Made by a program: the position numbers and the translations under genes | Shown: piece by piece, positions 41,553 to 49,647 of the stretch | Layout of the letters: every line of letters starts with the position of its first letter | How positions within the stretch are numbered: position 1 is the stretch's first letter | The notes under the pieces: generated by a model | Seen by the model: only the letters and a program-made list of their open reading frames with translations | Told to the model about the DNA's origin: nothing | Database searches by the model: none | Source: Pirellulales bacterium | Lineage (GTDB): Bacteria; Planctomycetota; Planctomycetia; Pirellulales; PALSA-1355 | Direction of reading: 5' to 3' | Length of the DNA stretch: 64,000 bases | NCBI GenBank assembly: GCA_022844125.1 | Contig: JALHMI010000021.1 | Location: 1-64,000 of the forward strand

Positions 41553-41698
41553 TCATGAGCCCGGCAGACGCTGGCCGCCTCTTTACGAATTGGGTGAAGA
41601 GCTACGCAGCGATTGCCATAGGTTTGCTATTCACCGGGGAGGATGTGCCGCCCCATCGCATTTGGACCAATCGTCCCACACAGACTGGAGACCATGTC

Positions 41699-42337
41699 AT
41701 GTCCTTGAAATCATTGAAGTTCGCATCCGCCGGCGCGCTGCTGGCGGGTTCCCTTGCCGCGGTTGGCTGCGCTGAACGCACCGACCTGGGCGACGTGCAG
41801 GCCGCTCGCGACGATGTTCGCGAAGAGCAGCACGAGACGGCTGAAGTTCGTCAAGAAGCTGCGGAAGATATCGCCGAGGCGCAGCGCGACGAAGCCGCTG
41901 CACGCCATGAAGTGATGCGGCCGAATACGGACGAACTCCGCGACGCTGCGCAGGAAACGGCTGAAACGCGACAGGAAGCCGCGGCAGCCATTCAGGAAGA
42001 GAAGCAGGAAACCGCCGAGGCTCAGGCCGAGCTGCAAAATACTGAAGCTCGCTTTCAGGCTACGCAGGCTCGCGACAAGTACGTGGCCGATCATCAGCAG
42101 AAGCTCGACGCCGCGGCCAAGCGGATCGAAGCTTTGAACGATCGGGCCGCGAACGAGGAAGGCGCCACCAAGGAAGCGACCGAGCGGCAGGCCGCTGAGC
42201 TACAGACCGCGCACGATCGGGCGGAAGAAGCGCTCGACAACGTGGAGTCGGCTGAGTTGATGAAATGGAACGATCACAAGAATAACGTGAAGCAGGCGTT
42301 TGACGCGTTACAGATCGAAATGGACCAGTCGGCGTAA
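41699..42337 (+). CDS. Lipoprotein with long Ala/Glu/Gln coiled coil
   Basis: Start at MSLKSLKFASAGALLAGSLAAVGCAER (41699), the first frame position giving a lipoprotein signal peptide with lipobox AAVGC (Cys at ~24). The rest is almost entirely charged heptads rich in Ala, Glu, Gln and Arg (DVREEQHETAEVRQEAAEDIAEAQRDEAAARHEV and repeats), a long antiparallel coiled coil of ~180 residues. This looks like a periplasmic structural or stress lipoprotein. It is preceded by a sigma-54 promoter and followed by a strong terminator, so it is a single-gene unit. Function is unknown. Confidence 0.78.
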   Translation: MSLKSLKFASAGALLAGSLAAVGCAERTDLGDVQAARDDVREEQHETAEVRQEAAEDIAEAQRDEAAARHEVMRPNTDELRDAAQETAETRQEAAAAIQEEKQETAEAQAELQNTEARFQATQARDKYVADHQQKLDAAAKRIEALNDRAANEEGATKEATERQAAELQTAHDRAEEALDNVESAELMKWNDHKNNVKQAFDALQIEMDQSA

Positions 42338-42373
42338 CGTCGTTCGCCCCTCGTTACACGATCTGGACCAGTC

Positions 42374-42433
42374 AGGGAACGGGGATCAGAAGTGGCGCCT
42401 CGTGTGCTGCGTACGATCCCCGTTCCTTTTTTT
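42374..42433 (+). terminator. Strong intrinsic terminator
   Basis: A perfect 12-bp stem GGAACGGGGATC/GATCCCCGTTCC with a ~27-base loop is followed by seven T residues. It ends the coiled-coil lipoprotein transcript. Confidence 0.9.
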
Positions 42434-42463
42434 CGCTGACTAGCTCTGACGACTCCCGAGGTT

Positions 42464-42604
42464 CAGTTCTTCTGCCGACGCCGCTTGACGAAGCACAGCC
42501 CTGCGCCTGCGATTGCTGCCAAGGCAAGTGAACTCGGTTCTGGGACGACGGAGAGCGACTGCTCGGAATCGGGATAGAAGTACGAGAAGGTTTCTCCTCG
42601 TCGT
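42464..42604 (-). pseudogene. Orphan PEP-CTERM tail
   Basis: A minus-strand frame reads FSYFYPDSEQSLSVV, then PEPSSLALAAIAGAGLCFVK and a terminal RRRQKN before a stop. It is a complete PEP-CTERM sorting tail with no start codon, signal peptide or body. It begins at the stop codon of the MBL nuclease gene, where the frame runs out of identifiable sequence. It is read as the 3' end of a deleted gene. Confidence 0.65.
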
Positions 42605-43585
42605 TCAAAACAATCGCCCCTGGACTGGCGCCACCAGCTCTTCTTCGGAGCGATCGAGCGGATAGGCGTTGAAGCCGGCTTTTCGCAGGCATTCGACGAA
42701 GCTCACCGGGCCGTGCGTGCAGTAGATCACGCGGGGGTTCACGCGCTCGACCGCTTCGAACAGCTCGTCGTAGTCGGCGTGATCCGAAAGCGGCACCGCA
42801 TGATCGACGCCCCAGCGGACGCGGGTCCGCTCGTGCATGGCCCAACCGGTGGTGGCGAAGGTGACGGTCTTCTTCAGCCCCGGCAGGCGGTTGTGGCGGT
42901 GGAACTGCGGCGGCACGACGACCACATGGCCCGGCAGCGGTTTACCGGGATACAGATGACAATCGCCCAGATCGACGCCGCAGGCCCGATAGACCTGGCT
43001 GACGGCGTAGATCTTTGGATGTTGCAGGACGGGAAAGCCTTCGCGCGTGAGCAGAAGAGTGACTTCCTGGCTCTTGCCAAGCATGTAGGCTTCGACGACG
43101 GGCGTGGCGCCCGAGTCGATCGCGGCACGTACCAGGCGGAACAACTCTTCGAGCACCTGCGCGCGCGGCGGATGGCGATAAAACGGATTGCCGTAGGTGC
43201 TTTCGATCACCAGCGTGTCAGCCTGGGGGAGTTCGGCCCGTTCGGCCGTGGCGGATTCGCCGAGTTTGAAGTCGCCGGTATAGAGGAGCGACCGCTCGCC
43301 GTCTTCGGCCAGCAGCATCGCCGAGCCGAGGCAATGTCCGGCGGGGTAAGTGGTGAGCCGCAGACCGCCCCACTCGAGCGGCTGGCGGTAGGGCAACTCA
43401 CGCGTCACTTGCTGACCAAGGCGGAGCTTGTAGAGCGCGGCGGTGGCGGGAGTGCAGATCGAGTACTCGTGGCGCGCCATGTGATCGGCATGCGCATGCG
43501 AGATGAAGGCCCGCGGCTGGCGACGGCGAAAGTCGACGGCCAGGTCGGCTTTCGTCAGTTTGAGTCCGCGATCGTAGTGAAACAT
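42605..43585 (-). CDS. MBL-fold exonuclease/beta-CASP-like metallohydrolase
   Basis: The 326-residue protein has the metallo-beta-lactamase signature SHAHADHMARH (His30, His32, Asp34, His35), GHCLGSAMLL (His), LLYTGDFKLG (Asp) and VPLSDHADYDEL (His). It also has VIESTYGNP, RAQVLEELF and KSQEVTLLLT, characteristic of the CPSF/beta-CASP-related ligase-associated DNA exonuclease group. The partner ATP-dependent ligase often found next to this family is not adjacent here. Nucleolytic processing of DNA or RNA is the likely role. Confidence 0.85.
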   Translation of the reverse strand: MFHYDRGLKLTKADLAVDFRRRQPRAFISHAHADHMARHEYSICTPATAALYKLRLGQQVTRELPYRQPLEWGGLRLTTYPAGHCLGSAMLLAEDGERSLLYTGDFKLGESATAERAELPQADTLVIESTYGNPFYRHPPRAQVLEELFRLVRAAIDSGATPVVEAYMLGKSQEVTLLLTREGFPVLQHPKIYAVSQVYRACGVDLGDCHLYPGKPLPGHVVVVPPQFHRHNRLPGLKKTVTFATTGWAMHERTRVRWGVDHAVPLSDHADYDELFEAVERVNPRVIYCTHGPVSFVECLRKAGFNAYPLDRSEEELVAPVQGRLF

Positions 43586-43671
43586 GGGGGCATTGTAGCG
43601 GCGCGGACCGCTACTTCACCAGTCGGCGCTTGCTTGGATCAACCACGCCGATAGCCATCGAGCGAACTTGA

Positions 43672-43782
43672 GTGCCAAAGGTGCTGCGCAGCAGTCACCT
43701 GTGCACCTTGCGACCTGGAAGTTTCCGTGCTGCCACTGCCAGAAGAGCACAGGTGAGCCGCGCTCACGGCCACCTGTGGCAC
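43672..43782. repeat. Inverted pair of GTGCCACAGGTGGC-family repeats, second locus
   Basis: GTGCCAAAGGTGCTGCGCAGC...CACCTGTGCAC (43672-43706) and CACAGGTGAGCCGCGCTCACGGCCACCTGTGGCAC (43748-43782) are head-to-head relatives. The right copy matches the element at 37993-38028 almost base for base when reversed. Confidence 0.75.
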
Positions 43783-43795
43783 CCGGATCCAAAGC

Positions 43796-44686
43796 CTAGC
43801 GTCCGCCGACGGCGACTCGCTTGCCGCCCGAGCTGATGCCGGCGGCTTTCCAGACGGCTTCGCAGGCGGCGGCCGCGTTGCGAATGATCTGCTGGCGGCT
43901 TTGGCCTTCGAGCTGGGTGGCGCCGGCGGCCGGCGTGACCGGTCCGTCGTATTTGAGTTCTGCCAGCAGCTTGAGGAGACCGGCATTGTCGATCGTCCCT
44001 GCTTCGCTGGGAAGCATGCGGTCTGCGAGCGTGGCGGTTTCGGCAGTCAGGCCTTCGTCGCAATCGGCCAGGGTGACCGTAACGATTTTGTCCGCGCCGA
44101 GAGCCTTCACCTGCTCGATCGTTCCGCCGCCGAGATGCCAGTGCCAGGTGTCGAGTGCAACTCCGACGTTCGGGGCCGTGACGGAGCTCAGGAGCAGCAT
44201 GAACTGGTCGACCCGTTGCACGAACTGCAACATGCTCGCATCACGACAGGCCGCCGGGGCCAGGAAGCCGACGCCGAGTTTCACATTTTTGGCGGCCAGC
44301 AGATCGCCAACTTCGTGAAGCTTGCGCCGATAGAGCTCGAAGTTTTCATGGAAGGGATGGGTTTCGCTGCCCGGCGCGAGGACGGTGACCGCGCGCTGGC
44401 AGCCGAGCTGGGCGGCCGTGTCGAGCTGTTCGGGAAGCATGGCCAGATCGGTTTTGTATTCGGTATCGGTTCCCTGCCAGCGGATCGGCAGTTGGAAGCT
44501 GCCGAATTTCAGCCGGGCGCTGGTGATCAGCCGCGTGGCCTTGGCGAATCCTTGCGATTTGACCTGCTCGACGAGCGTGGGGAGGTCAATGTCTAGTCCC
44601 TTAAAGCCGCTGGAGAGTACCAACTCGATAATCTCGCTGTCGCGTCCCGAGATGCCTAACTCTTCTGGACACAAATTCCTGAACAT
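43796..44686 (-). CDS. Sugar phosphate isomerase/epimerase family (xylose isomerase-like TIM barrel)
   Basis: The 296-residue TIM-barrel protein of the AP-endonuclease-2 superfamily has DSEIIELVLSSGFKGLDIDLPTL, LDTAAQLGCQRAVTVLAPGSETHP, GVGFLAPAACRD, VGVALDTWHWHLGG and VTVTLADCD. Family members bind two metals through Glu/Asp/His ligands and isomerise sugars or related polyols; DTWHW is one such metal region. The substrate is unknown. It is transcribed alone, and a repeat pair separates it from the MBL nuclease. Confidence 0.8.
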   Translation of the reverse strand: MFRNLCPEELGISGRDSEIIELVLSSGFKGLDIDLPTLVEQVKSQGFAKATRLITSARLKFGSFQLPIRWQGTDTEYKTDLAMLPEQLDTAAQLGCQRAVTVLAPGSETHPFHENFELYRRKLHEVGDLLAAKNVKLGVGFLAPAACRDASMLQFVQRVDQFMLLLSSVTAPNVGVALDTWHWHLGGGTIEQVKALGADKIVTVTLADCDEGLTAETATLADRMLPSEAGTIDNAGLLKLLAELKYDGPVTPAAGATQLEGQSRQQIIRNAAAACEAVWKAAGISSGGKRVAVGGR

Positions 44687-44965
44687 CGAAATCCTTTGGT
44701 TCTAAGCCTGTTGCTGGATCTGGAACGGCCGCCCGCCGGAAAGTGCGTGGCTGGGCCGGTAAACTCCTTATTAGAACATCGATTATGCCACAATCGGCCA
44801 GCGGCATGAAGGGCTCCTGTAGCTCACTGGCTGTGCCGCCGACGCTGCCACTGGCCGGACGACAGGACAGCCCATCCCGCGGCAGTGGCACGAAAGCTAT
44901 ATTACCGCAGCCAGACGATGCAGCGCTAGCACAACTCGTTGTAGCAAACCTCGGAGCCGTTCCTC

Positions 44966-45820
44966 TTGAATTTGTTCGAAGCGATCGTGCTCGGCATCGT
45001 GCAGGGCCTCACCGAGTTCTTACCGATCAGCAGCTCTGCGCACCTGCGCATCGTGCCGGCTCTGCTTGGTTGGCAGGATCCCGGCGCGGCCTTCACGGCG
45101 GTGATTCAGATCGGCACGCTGGTGGCCGTGCTGGCTTACTTTCGTCGCGACATCGCACGAATCGGAGTTGCCTGGGTGCGCGGCATCACGTCCGGCAAGC
45201 CGCTCGCGGAACTCGACGCGCAATTGGGCTGGATGATGATTGTGGCGACCGTGCCGATCGTGGTCTGTGGGCTGGCTTTCAAGGAAGCGATTGAAACGAC
45301 GCTCCGTTCGCTGTACGTCGTCTCGGCCGCGCTGATTGCCTTGGCGCTGGTGCTCGCGGCGGCCGAGGTGTTCATGCAGCGGCAGCGAAAGTTGCATCGC
45401 GAGCCCCGGCATCTGACCGAGATCACCTGGCGCGATGCGATCGTGATGGGACTGGCCCAGGCGCTGGCACTGGTGCCCGGCTCGTCGCGTTCGGGAGTGA
45501 CGATCACGGCGGGACTATTCAGCGGACTGTCGCGCGAGACAGCGGCGCGGTTTTCGTTCCTGCTATCGCTGCCCAGCGTGCTGGCGGCGGGGGTGTATCA
45601 GCTTTACTCGGAGCGAGAGGCCCTGCTGGGGAGCCAGGACGACGTGATTGCAATTGCGGTGGCGACGCTCGCGGCGCTCGTTTCAGGCTACGCTTCGATC
45701 GCGTTCTTGCTGTACTACCTCAAGACGCGGACGACATACATCTTTGTGGTCTACAGGATCGCGCTGGGGGCGTTGATCCTTTACTGGCTGTGGACCGGCG
45801 CTTTGTCGGCTGCCTCCTGA
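44966..45820 (+). CDS. uppP: Undecaprenyl-diphosphatase
   Basis: UppP dephosphorylates undecaprenyl pyrophosphate to recycle the lipid carrier for peptidoglycan and other wall polymers. The start is a TTG (44966) with GGAG nine bases upstream. The 284-residue polytopic protein has the catalytic motif GIVQGLTEFLPISSSAHL (~11-28) and the second motif ALVPGSSRSGVTI (~168-180), both intact. Length and helix pattern are typical. It converges with the anti-sigma gene and overlaps its 3' end by 40 bp on the opposite strand. Confidence 0.95.
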   Translation: MNLFEAIVLGIVQGLTEFLPISSSAHLRIVPALLGWQDPGAAFTAVIQIGTLVAVLAYFRRDIARIGVAWVRGITSGKPLAELDAQLGWMMIVATVPIVVCGLAFKEAIETTLRSLYVVSAALIALALVLAAAEVFMQRQRKLHREPRHLTEITWRDAIVMGLAQALALVPGSSRSGVTITAGLFSGLSRETAARFSFLLSLPSVLAAGVYQLYSEREALLGSQDDVIAIAVATLAALVSGYASIAFLLYYLKTRTTYIFVVYRIALGALILYWLWTGALSAAS

Positions 45821-46779
45821 GACTTCGCGGCGGCGGGACGGCGCCGGCCGACCAGTTCCCAGAATCGATCGTCGCGCTCGGCTGCCTGGTCGGGTCCCAA
45901 AAGCACGCCACCCGGCGGCAGATGCGCCTGCGCTTGATAATCGCTGACCGGCAGCGAGGCTTGCTCGACGAACGTGAAGATCAAGCCGAAAGGAGGCGTC
46001 CGCTGGCCGACGTTGCGTTCGACCTCGAGCCGGCGGACAAGCTTCGTGCGCGGATCGATCTCGATCCAGGCGGTATCGAACACGATGTCCTTTGACTCCG
46101 GCTTGCGCGTAGCCCAGACACGTACCACAGGCTGCCCTTGGTGCTCGCGATCCTTAATGATCGTCAGGTCAAAGTCCTTGAGGAAACGATTGAGGAGCTG
46201 GCGCGGGTTAAGTGCGAGGTACATCCGCGTGCGCAATAGAATGGGGGGCGTTTCGCCGGGGCGGAAACTGAAACCGGTGTCGCCGGCGATGAACCAGAAG
46301 TTCCTGCTCTCGTCCTGACCCCAGTGAACATCGACCGGACCATTGTCTGAAGAAACCAGGAAGCGATCGCCTCGCGTCCAGACCGTGGCCGCTTCGCCAA
46401 CGCGAAGCCAAGGATTCGCTTTGAGCCAGCCCTCGGGAAGGCGTCCTTCGACGCGGTAGCAGCGATCCGGACCTTTCTCAAGCGACTGCTGGGCGGCACT
46501 CACCAGGGCATACGCGCCGGCCGGTTCCGGCTGGAGGGTGAAGTAAAGGGCCGCCGAGACGGCTACCAGCACCACGGCAGCGGTGGCCCAGGCGCCGGTG
46601 CGGGCGAGCAACTTAGGGAGTCGCGACGCGTGAGCCGGCCGCATCGCCGACGCTTCTCCCAAACGCGCGGTGATCTCTCGCTCAAGGCGCTCGACATCGA
46701 CCGTCGCGGCGCTGGCCTCGAGATACTCGCGCACCAGGGCATCAACATCTTGCTCGTCAACCGGAAGTGTGAGGTTCAC
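45781..46779 (-). CDS. Probable anti-sigma factor, single-pass membrane protein
   Basis: The 332-residue protein has a short cytoplasmic segment with an acidic start (LPVDEQDVDALVREYLEASAATVDVERLEREI), one helix (ATAAVVLVAVSAALYFTL, ~70-87), and a ~240-residue extracytoplasmic beta-rich domain (AYALVSAAQQSLEKGPDRCYRVEGRLPE...WIEIDPRTKLVRRLEVERNV). The gene overlaps the ECF sigma gene by ATGA, the standard sigma/anti-sigma arrangement. No canonical His-x3-Cys-x2-Cys ZAS motif is present, so the sequestering mechanism is not clear. The anti-sigma call is from context. Confidence 0.72.
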   Translation of the reverse strand: MNLTLPVDEQDVDALVREYLEASAATVDVERLEREITARLGEASAMRPAHASRLPKLLARTGAWATAAVVLVAVSAALYFTLQPEPAGAYALVSAAQQSLEKGPDRCYRVEGRLPEGWLKANPWLRVGEAATVWTRGDRFLVSSDNGPVDVHWGQDESRNFWFIAGDTGFSFRPGETPPILLRTRMYLALNPRQLLNRFLKDFDLTIIKDREHQGQPVVRVWATRKPESKDIVFDTAWIEIDPRTKLVRRLEVERNVGQRTPPFGLIFTFVEQASLPVSDYQAQAHLPPGGVLLGPDQAAERDDRFWELVGRRRPAAAKSQEAADKAPVHSQ

Positions 46780-47387
46780 GACGAAGCTTCTCCAGTAAAC
46801 CGCGCGTTCAAAAAAGCCGCCATCGATTTTCGGGCCCGAAACACCAGCACGCGGACATTCTCGGCAGTGACTCCCAACATTTCAGCAATCTCACCGGTTT
46901 CGTATCCCAGGCTGGTCAGCTCCAATGCGGCCCGATATCGAACGCCAAGCGTGGTGAGCCCCTCGGCAATTGCCAGGCGCAACTCCTCGGCCATGGCGGC
47001 CGCCGGAGGTGGCACGGCCGCTCGATCCGCCACTTCCCAGCCCGCTCCGTCGGCCCGACCATTATCGTCCAGACTCACGGTCTTTCGCTCGCGCGTGTGC
47101 AGGTTGATGCAAGCATTGGTAATGGAACGGAACAGCAGTTTTCGGCCGTCGCGCTCGAGGTCGTAGCGCGCAGCATGAACCAGCAGGCGACACACACACT
47201 CCTGGACGATGTCCTCTGCGTGTGTGCGGTCGCCCACCAGGGAGTTCGCATAGGCTACGGCGCCCGGCAAGGCGAGCGCGATCCAGCCGTCCAAACCGTG
47301 TTGCTCCGAATTCGCGAGGGGAGGCGCCGCTCTCGCGCTGGGTGGTCGAGCCCTGCGGTCACCACGCCGGGACTTGCACCCTTCCAT
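46776..47387 (-). CDS. ECF-family RNA polymerase sigma factor
   Basis: Start at MEGCKSRRGDRRAR (47387); an in-frame start at 47447 exists but is less convincing. Sigma region 2 is seen in AVAYANSLVGDRTHAEDIVQECVCRLL, and region 4 HTH in AALELTSLGYETGEIAEMLGVTAENVRVLVFRARKSM. These two regions linked by a short polar stretch define an extracytoplasmic-function sigma factor. An N-terminal extension of about 35 residues is unusual. It is followed by the membrane anti-sigma with ATGA overlap, so the pair responds to an envelope or extracellular cue. Confidence 0.85.
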   Translation of the reverse strand: MEGCKSRRGDRRARPPSARAAPPLANSEQHGLDGWIALALPGAVAYANSLVGDRTHAEDIVQECVCRLLVHAARYDLERDGRKLLFRSITNACINLHTRERKTVSLDDNGRADGAGWEVADRAAVPPPAAAMAEELRLAIAEGLTTLGVRYRAALELTSLGYETGEIAEMLGVTAENVRVLVFRARKSMAAFLNARFTGEASS

Positions 47388-47604
47388 TACAACACCACGT
47401 GCGGGCGGACGTTTCAAGAAAGTTTCCTGAACCGCGCGCGATCGCATTTTCTCCGGAAAACTACTGATTTTTGTAACGCGACCGGCGACCTGGGGTTGAA
47501 CGGTAAGGCGAAGCCACGGTTGCCCGTTCTCAGTGGTGGCCGCCGTCGCTCGTGGTTCGCTTCCCGGCGTCCTATCCAGGTCACACAGTTCTGAGGTGCG
47601 TCTA

Positions 47605-48579
47605 ATGAAACCGCTGTTTTCGCTCGCCGTCGCTTGCGCAATCCTGGTTGGTAGTCCCTCTTATTGCCGAGCCGAGATTACCGGTTACGCCTCGATGGGC
47701 GCGAGCGAGAGCGCGGGAACCACGTATACCGGCAGTTGGATTCCATATCTCGCCGATCAGCGTGGGTTTAATTTCGGCGGCGTGGGCAATCCTTATAACG
47801 TCGCGGTGGGCGGGGCGCGCACGAACACATTGCTCACGCAGGGTCAGCACACGCAGGTGCAGACACTCGTGCAGAACGGCGACGTCGACGTGGCCTACCT
47901 GTTCATCGGCGGCAACGATTTCTTCGCTGTGGGAGCGAACATCGCCAGCGGCGCACTCACGGGGCCGGCGCTGGAAACCTGGGCGCAAGGAGTCGTCAAC
48001 AACATCGGCACCGCAATGGATACGGTGCTCTCGGCCGGGCCACTGGGAATGATCGTCACCGGAATGCCCGACATCCTGCTCACGCCGGGAGGCCGGGCGG
48101 TGTTCGATACGCCGGCGGAGATGGCGCGCGGCGAGGCGGCCGTCGACCTGGTGAACTCGCTGCTCAAGCCGGCCGTGCTCGGGCGCGGGCAAGTATATGT
48201 TGACCTGGCACTCGCGAATCGCGAGGCGAACCTGGTGCCGCTGGTGGTCGGGGGTGTCACGATCGACACGGTCAATGCCAGCAGCGATCCGACGCACTTC
48301 TTTCAAGACAATCGGCATCCCGCGGCCGTGGGTAATGGGATCATCGCGAACCTGTTTCTGACCGCGACCAACATGGCATTTGGAACCACGCATGTGCCGC
48401 TCTCCGATCTGGAGATCCTGACCACGGCGGGACTCGTCGGCGAGTACACGGGCGAGACGTCTGCCCTGCCCTACGCACGGTACGTGGTGTTGCCGGTGCC
48501 CGAGCCGGCAACGATTTGGCTGGCGGTGAGCGCGTTAGCGGCACTCGCGATTGTTGGCAGGCGGCGGGGGCGTGGCTAA
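47605..48579 (+). CDS. SGNH/GDSL-type hydrolase with PEP-CTERM
   Basis: The 324-residue protein starts MKPLFSLAVACAILVGSPSYCRA. SGNH blocks are present: MGASESAGTTYTGSWIPYL (block I, GAS in place of GDS), NVAVGGARTNTLL (block II, Gly), YLFIGGNDFF (block III, GxND), and DNRHPAAVGNGI (block V, DxxHP). The first-block Ser is present but Gly-Asp is replaced by Gly-Ala. The C-terminus VPEPATIWLAVSALAALAIVGRRR is the sorting signal. It is a likely secreted esterase of unknown substrate, transcribed divergently from the ECF pair. Confidence 0.85.
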   Translation: MKPLFSLAVACAILVGSPSYCRAEITGYASMGASESAGTTYTGSWIPYLADQRGFNFGGVGNPYNVAVGGARTNTLLTQGQHTQVQTLVQNGDVDVAYLFIGGNDFFAVGANIASGALTGPALETWAQGVVNNIGTAMDTVLSAGPLGMIVTGMPDILLTPGGRAVFDTPAEMARGEAAVDLVNSLLKPAVLGRGQVYVDLALANREANLVPLVVGGVTIDTVNASSDPTHFFQDNRHPAAVGNGIIANLFLTATNMAFGTTHVPLSDLEILTTAGLVGEYTGETSALPYARYVVLPVPEPATIWLAVSALAALAIVGRRRGRG

Positions 48580-48614
48580 GGCCGGTTAAGTACTCGCACG
48601 TAACCGAGGGATTC

Positions 48615-49613
48615 TCATTCCGACAAGGTCATGCTCTTCCGCCCACGATCTGGGGGCGCGGGGCATTTGCGGAGGTAGTCGAGCACTTCGGAGACTTTGG
48701 CGGTGGCCAGAGCCATGCAGTTGTCGGCCCCTCCGTAGTACATACGAATCGTGCCGTCGCGGTCCAGGATCCAACCACACGGAAAAACCACACCGTTCAC
48801 GTCGCCCTGCCGTTCATAGGTCATTTCCGGTGCGAAGATCCATTCGTCGCTCCGCCTGAGGACGCGGCTCGGATCTTCCAGATCCAGCAGCGCGAAGCCC
48901 AAGCGATAGAGGCAGCCGCCAGCAGTCACGCGCACACCGTGATACAAGATGAGCCAGCCTTCCGCAGTCTCAAGAGGCGGTGGGCTGAGGCCGATCTTAT
49001 TTGCGTCCCACCAGGCGCCACGTCTTGCGTGCAGCAGGATGTGATGATCGCCCCAGTGTCGCAAGTCGGGCGAAAAGGAAAGCCACATGTGTGCGCCAAG
49101 GCCCGCTGACACCGGCCGATGGATCATTGCGTAACGGTTGCCGAAGCGGCGCGGAAAGACTGCCGCGTCCTTGTCGTCGGGAGGCATCACCGGACCGAGC
49201 CTGTTGAAGTGGACGAAATCCTTGGTGGCGGCCAAAGAGACCAGCGGACCACTTGTCGAATAGGCGGTATAGGCAATGATCCACTCACCGCGTTCCTCGA
49301 CCCAGGTCAAGCGAGGATCTTCCACTCCCCAGGCTTCCTCGGGAAAGTTTTCAGGATCAGCCGCAAAGCTGGGCCTGGAATCGATTTGCCAATTGGAGAT
49401 CCCATCGTTGCTACGCGCGACGGAGAGGTGCGAGTGGCCGCGCCGATCCTCGGCGCGCACCAGCAAGACGGTCTCATCTCCGACCTGGCAGGCACCGGCA
49501 TTGAATACCGAATGTACGGGATACGGCCAATCCTGAGCCGTGAGGATCGGGTTCTCGGCCTCGCGACGAAACAGTTCCACGTGCAAACTCGGGGCCTTCG
49601 CTTCTCGCTTCAT
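48615..49613 (-). CDS. GH130-family phosphorylase-like glycosidase
   Basis: The 332-residue five-bladed propeller protein starts LHVELFRREAENPILTAQDWPYPVHSVFNAGACQVGD, then WGVEDPRLTWVEERGEWIIAYTAYS. The Asp of EDPRLT is the family's catalytic proton donor. A phosphate-binding region GAHMWLSFSPDLRHWGDHHIL and YHGVRVTAGGCLYRLGFALLDLEDPSRV follow, all GH130 landmarks. GH130 enzymes phosphorolyse beta-1,2- or beta-1,4-mannosides. Substrate is unknown here. It is the last gene of an operon with a glycosyltransferase and a helical-domain protein. Confidence 0.9.
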   Translation of the reverse strand: MKREAKAPSLHVELFRREAENPILTAQDWPYPVHSVFNAGACQVGDETVLLVRAEDRRGHSHLSVARSNDGISNWQIDSRPSFAADPENFPEEAWGVEDPRLTWVEERGEWIIAYTAYSTSGPLVSLAATKDFVHFNRLGPVMPPDDKDAAVFPRRFGNRYAMIHRPVSAGLGAHMWLSFSPDLRHWGDHHILLHARRGAWWDANKIGLSPPPLETAEGWLILYHGVRVTAGGCLYRLGFALLDLEDPSRVLRRSDEWIFAPEMTYERQGDVNGVVFPCGWILDRDGTIRMYYGGADNCMALATAKVSEVLDYLRKCPAPPDRGRKSMTLSE

Positions 49614-49647
49614 ACATCATTCCTTTTGAGTAACTTTTGTGTGGTGC

